Assembly (NCBI GenBank): GCA_029264655.1
Contig: JARHZY010000180.1
Span: 1-13,032, forward strand
Length of the DNA stretch: 13,032 nt
Source of the DNA: Helicobacter sp.
GTDB taxonomy: Bacteria; Campylobacterota; Campylobacteria; Campylobacterales; Helicobacteraceae
Reading direction: 5' to 3'
Shown here: positions 11,511 to 13,032 of the stretch, piece after piece
How positions within the stretch are numbered: the first letter of the stretch is position 1
How the letters are laid out: each line of letters begins with the position of its first letter
The notes under the pieces: model-generated
Database searches by the model: none
Told to the model about the DNA's origin: nothing
Seen by the model: the letters and a program-made list of their open reading frames with translations, nothing else
Translations under genes and position numbers: made by a program

Positions 11511-13032
11511 ATGAATTTTTACTCAAGGCTTGGTATAGGCACAAAAATTATTATTAATGTAGGTGTTATTCTAGTAATATGTATGTTACTTATGCTTTCT
11601 GTTATTATGTATGAAGCGACAAATATCCAATCGCATGAAGCTGAAAAACTTATTATTAATGCAGGCAAACGCACAAGCAATGTCTTGCGTGGTTATCTTG
11701 ATGAAGTAATGCTATCTCTTTCCCTTTCACGAAGTAATATTGAAAGTTTATTGACGGAAAATGGTAGCAATCAAGCAATCATGGAAGATAGTATTGCAAA
11801 TATGCTTGAAGCTAATGAGTGGGGTTCGTATGGTTATGTGTATATTAGGGACAATAGCTATAGTAATGACAATATTATAAATCATAAAAATAGATTAAAT
11901 AATGGTGAGTTTCTTATTCTTATGCAGGACATGAATCCGGGACAAGAAGGGGGTGTTGTGCATTTGCAAGCAACAACAAGTCTTATTAATTTGCCCGGAT
12001 TTCAAGATACATTAGCATCTGGCAAACCAAGCATTGGGATGCCAAGATATTTAGATATGGAGGGTAAAAAGTGTTTTGGTGTTATTATTAACTTCCCCAT
12101 CTTTAATAAAAGAAAGGAGGTGAAAGGTGTTGTTGGGTTTTTTGTAGAATTTAAAACATTTGGTAAGGAGATTTTTTCTAGCAAACGTTCTATTTTTAAA
12201 GATGATTATAGCATGTTAGTAGCCCATAACGATATGATTGTTGCACATCCTAATCAATCATACCTAGATAAAACTATTGCACAGGTAAATACACATCCAA
12301 GCACACAAAAATTAGCACATGCTATTAGTGCTCATACTGAAGGTGTGTTTGAATATGTTAATGCTTCTGGAGAGTTGAGTTATGCGGGTGTTATACCATT
12401 TAGGGTGGGACGAAATACAGATATTTATTGGACATTTATTGTTGTTGCACCAGAAGATTCTATATTTGCCCCTTTGTTTCGATTGCGTTTTATTATTTTA
12501 TTTGCCGTGCTTATATCTTTAGCTATTATTATTATCGCTACACAAGGGTATATCCGCATGCGTATTGTTTCAAGAATCCATAATGTTTGCGAACATTTAA
12601 ATGTATTTTTTGCCTTTTTGAATCACGAGACAAAAGAGCTACCACGCACTGCTACACCAAAGGCACAAGATGAAATTAGTATGATGGTGCGAGTGATTAA
12701 TGAAAATATTGAGAAAACACAAAAAGCGTTAGAGCAAGATTCTATGCTCGTTCGTGAAGTAATGGGTATTGTAGATGAAGCAAAAGCAGGGAGATTTGGT
12801 AAAAATATCACACAAACAAGCTCTAATCCACAAATTAATGAACTAAAAGATTCACTCAATGAAATGTCGCATACACTTTATGCTTTCATAGGTGATAATT
12901 TAGCTGAAGCAAAGCAAGTGTTTGATTCATTTGAATCCAATGACTTTACACCTAGAATTGAAAATGCACAAGGATTAGAACAAGGTGTTAATAAACTTGG
13001 AGATTCTATTGCTAATATGTTACGCATATCAG
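11511..13032 (+). CDS. methyl-accepting chemotaxis protein with periplasmic dCache-type sensor (N-terminal 507 residues, runs off the edge)
   Basis: The ATG at 11511 has TTAGGAG 9-15 bases upstream. The protein begins with a basic N-terminus and a membrane helix (about 12-33). A periplasmic domain of about 285 residues follows, with the look of a double Cache fold: WGSYGYVYIRDN (104-115) and VKGVVGFFVEF (204-214) in the membrane-distal part, LVAHNDMIVAHPN (236-248) in the proximal part. A second membrane helix lies at about 324-346. The cytoplasmic part starts with HAMP-like and charged helical segments (about 347-505), including FESNDFTPRIENAQGLE and VNKLGDSIANML, a pattern I know from Helicobacter and Campylobacter chemoreceptors. 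The methylation helices and the CheW/CheA-binding hairpin lie beyond the window, so the chemoreceptor call depends on this context. The ligand cannot be told. No other che genes are in view. Confidence 0.85.
   Translation, partial: MNFYSRLGIGTKIIINVGVILVICMLLMLSVIMYEATNIQSHEAEKLIINAGKRTSNVLRGYLDEVMLSLSLSRSNIESLLTENGSNQAIMEDSIANMLEANEWGSYGYVYIRDNSYSNDNIINHKNRLNNGEFLILMQDMNPGQEGGVVHLQATTSLINLPGFQDTLASGKPSIGMPRYLDMEGKKCFGVIINFPIFNKRKEVKGVVGFFVEFKTFGKEIFSSKRSIFKDDYSMLVAHNDMIVAHPNQSYLDKTIAQVNTHPSTQKLAHAISAHTEGVFEYVNASGELSYAGVIPFRVGRNTDIYWTFIVVAPEDSIFAPLFRLRFIILFAVLISLAIIIIATQGYIRMRIVSRIHNVCEHLNVFFAFLNHETKELPRTATPKAQDEISMMVRVINENIEKTQKALEQDSMLVREVMGIVDEAKAGRFGKNITQTSSNPQINELKDSLNEMSHTLYAFIGDNLAEAKQVFDSFESNDFTPRIENAQGLEQGVNKLGDSIANMLRIS

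Noticed and set aside
1..13032. CRISPR arrays, tRNA/rRNA genes, insertion sequences or prophage genes
   Set aside because: No regularly spaced repeats, no structured RNA gene sequence and no transposase or integrase reading frame could be seen on either strand.

Overview
The window is a very AT-rich stretch that most likely comes from a Helicobacter of the enterohepatic type. The inference rests on an OmpR-family regulator that reads like the H. pylori acid-response regulator ArsR over its whole length, decayed cysteine-paired Sel1-like (Hcp-type) repeats, a KefB-type antiporter, a purH with a campylobacterial look, and long intergenic gaps. No species can be named from the sequence alone.

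Layout. Bases 1-128 are the 3' end of an L-serine dehydratase gene (sdaA). Bases 129-1412 look like a decayed region: an intergenic stretch, a broken Sel1-like repeat gene (511-1069) and a broken small membrane-protein gene (1111-1360, DUF4870-like at best). Two plus-strand genes follow: a KefB-type monovalent cation/proton antiporter (1413-3212) and a protein I do not recognise (3341-4693), made of a membrane anchor, a long Gln/Asn/Thr-rich spacer and two copies of a domain of about 122 residues. After a 687-base gap rich in hairpins come three minus-strand genes, each apparently with its own promoter: purH (6937-5381), ispH (7966-7127) and an alpha/beta hydrolase of the monoglyceride lipase/lysophospholipase type (9631-8537). 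Diverging from the hydrolase is the arsR-like gene (10006-10686). An 824-base, extremely AT-rich non-coding stretch follows, then the first 507 codons of a chemoreceptor gene that runs off the right edge (11511-13032).

How the genes relate. There is no obvious multi-gene operon. The conserved genes are housekeeping (serine breakdown, purine and isoprenoid synthesis, ion homeostasis) plus signal transduction (acid-type regulator, chemotaxis). The regulator has no sensor kinase gene beside it, unlike arsRS in H. pylori.

The most unusual items are the duplicated-domain protein, with a perfectly conserved DNA block shared by its two repeats; the arsR homologue without a partner; and several long perfect inverted repeats (12 to 16 bp), three of them with 9-base loops, in the gaps. 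I see no CRISPR array, tRNA, rRNA, transposase or prophage gene.
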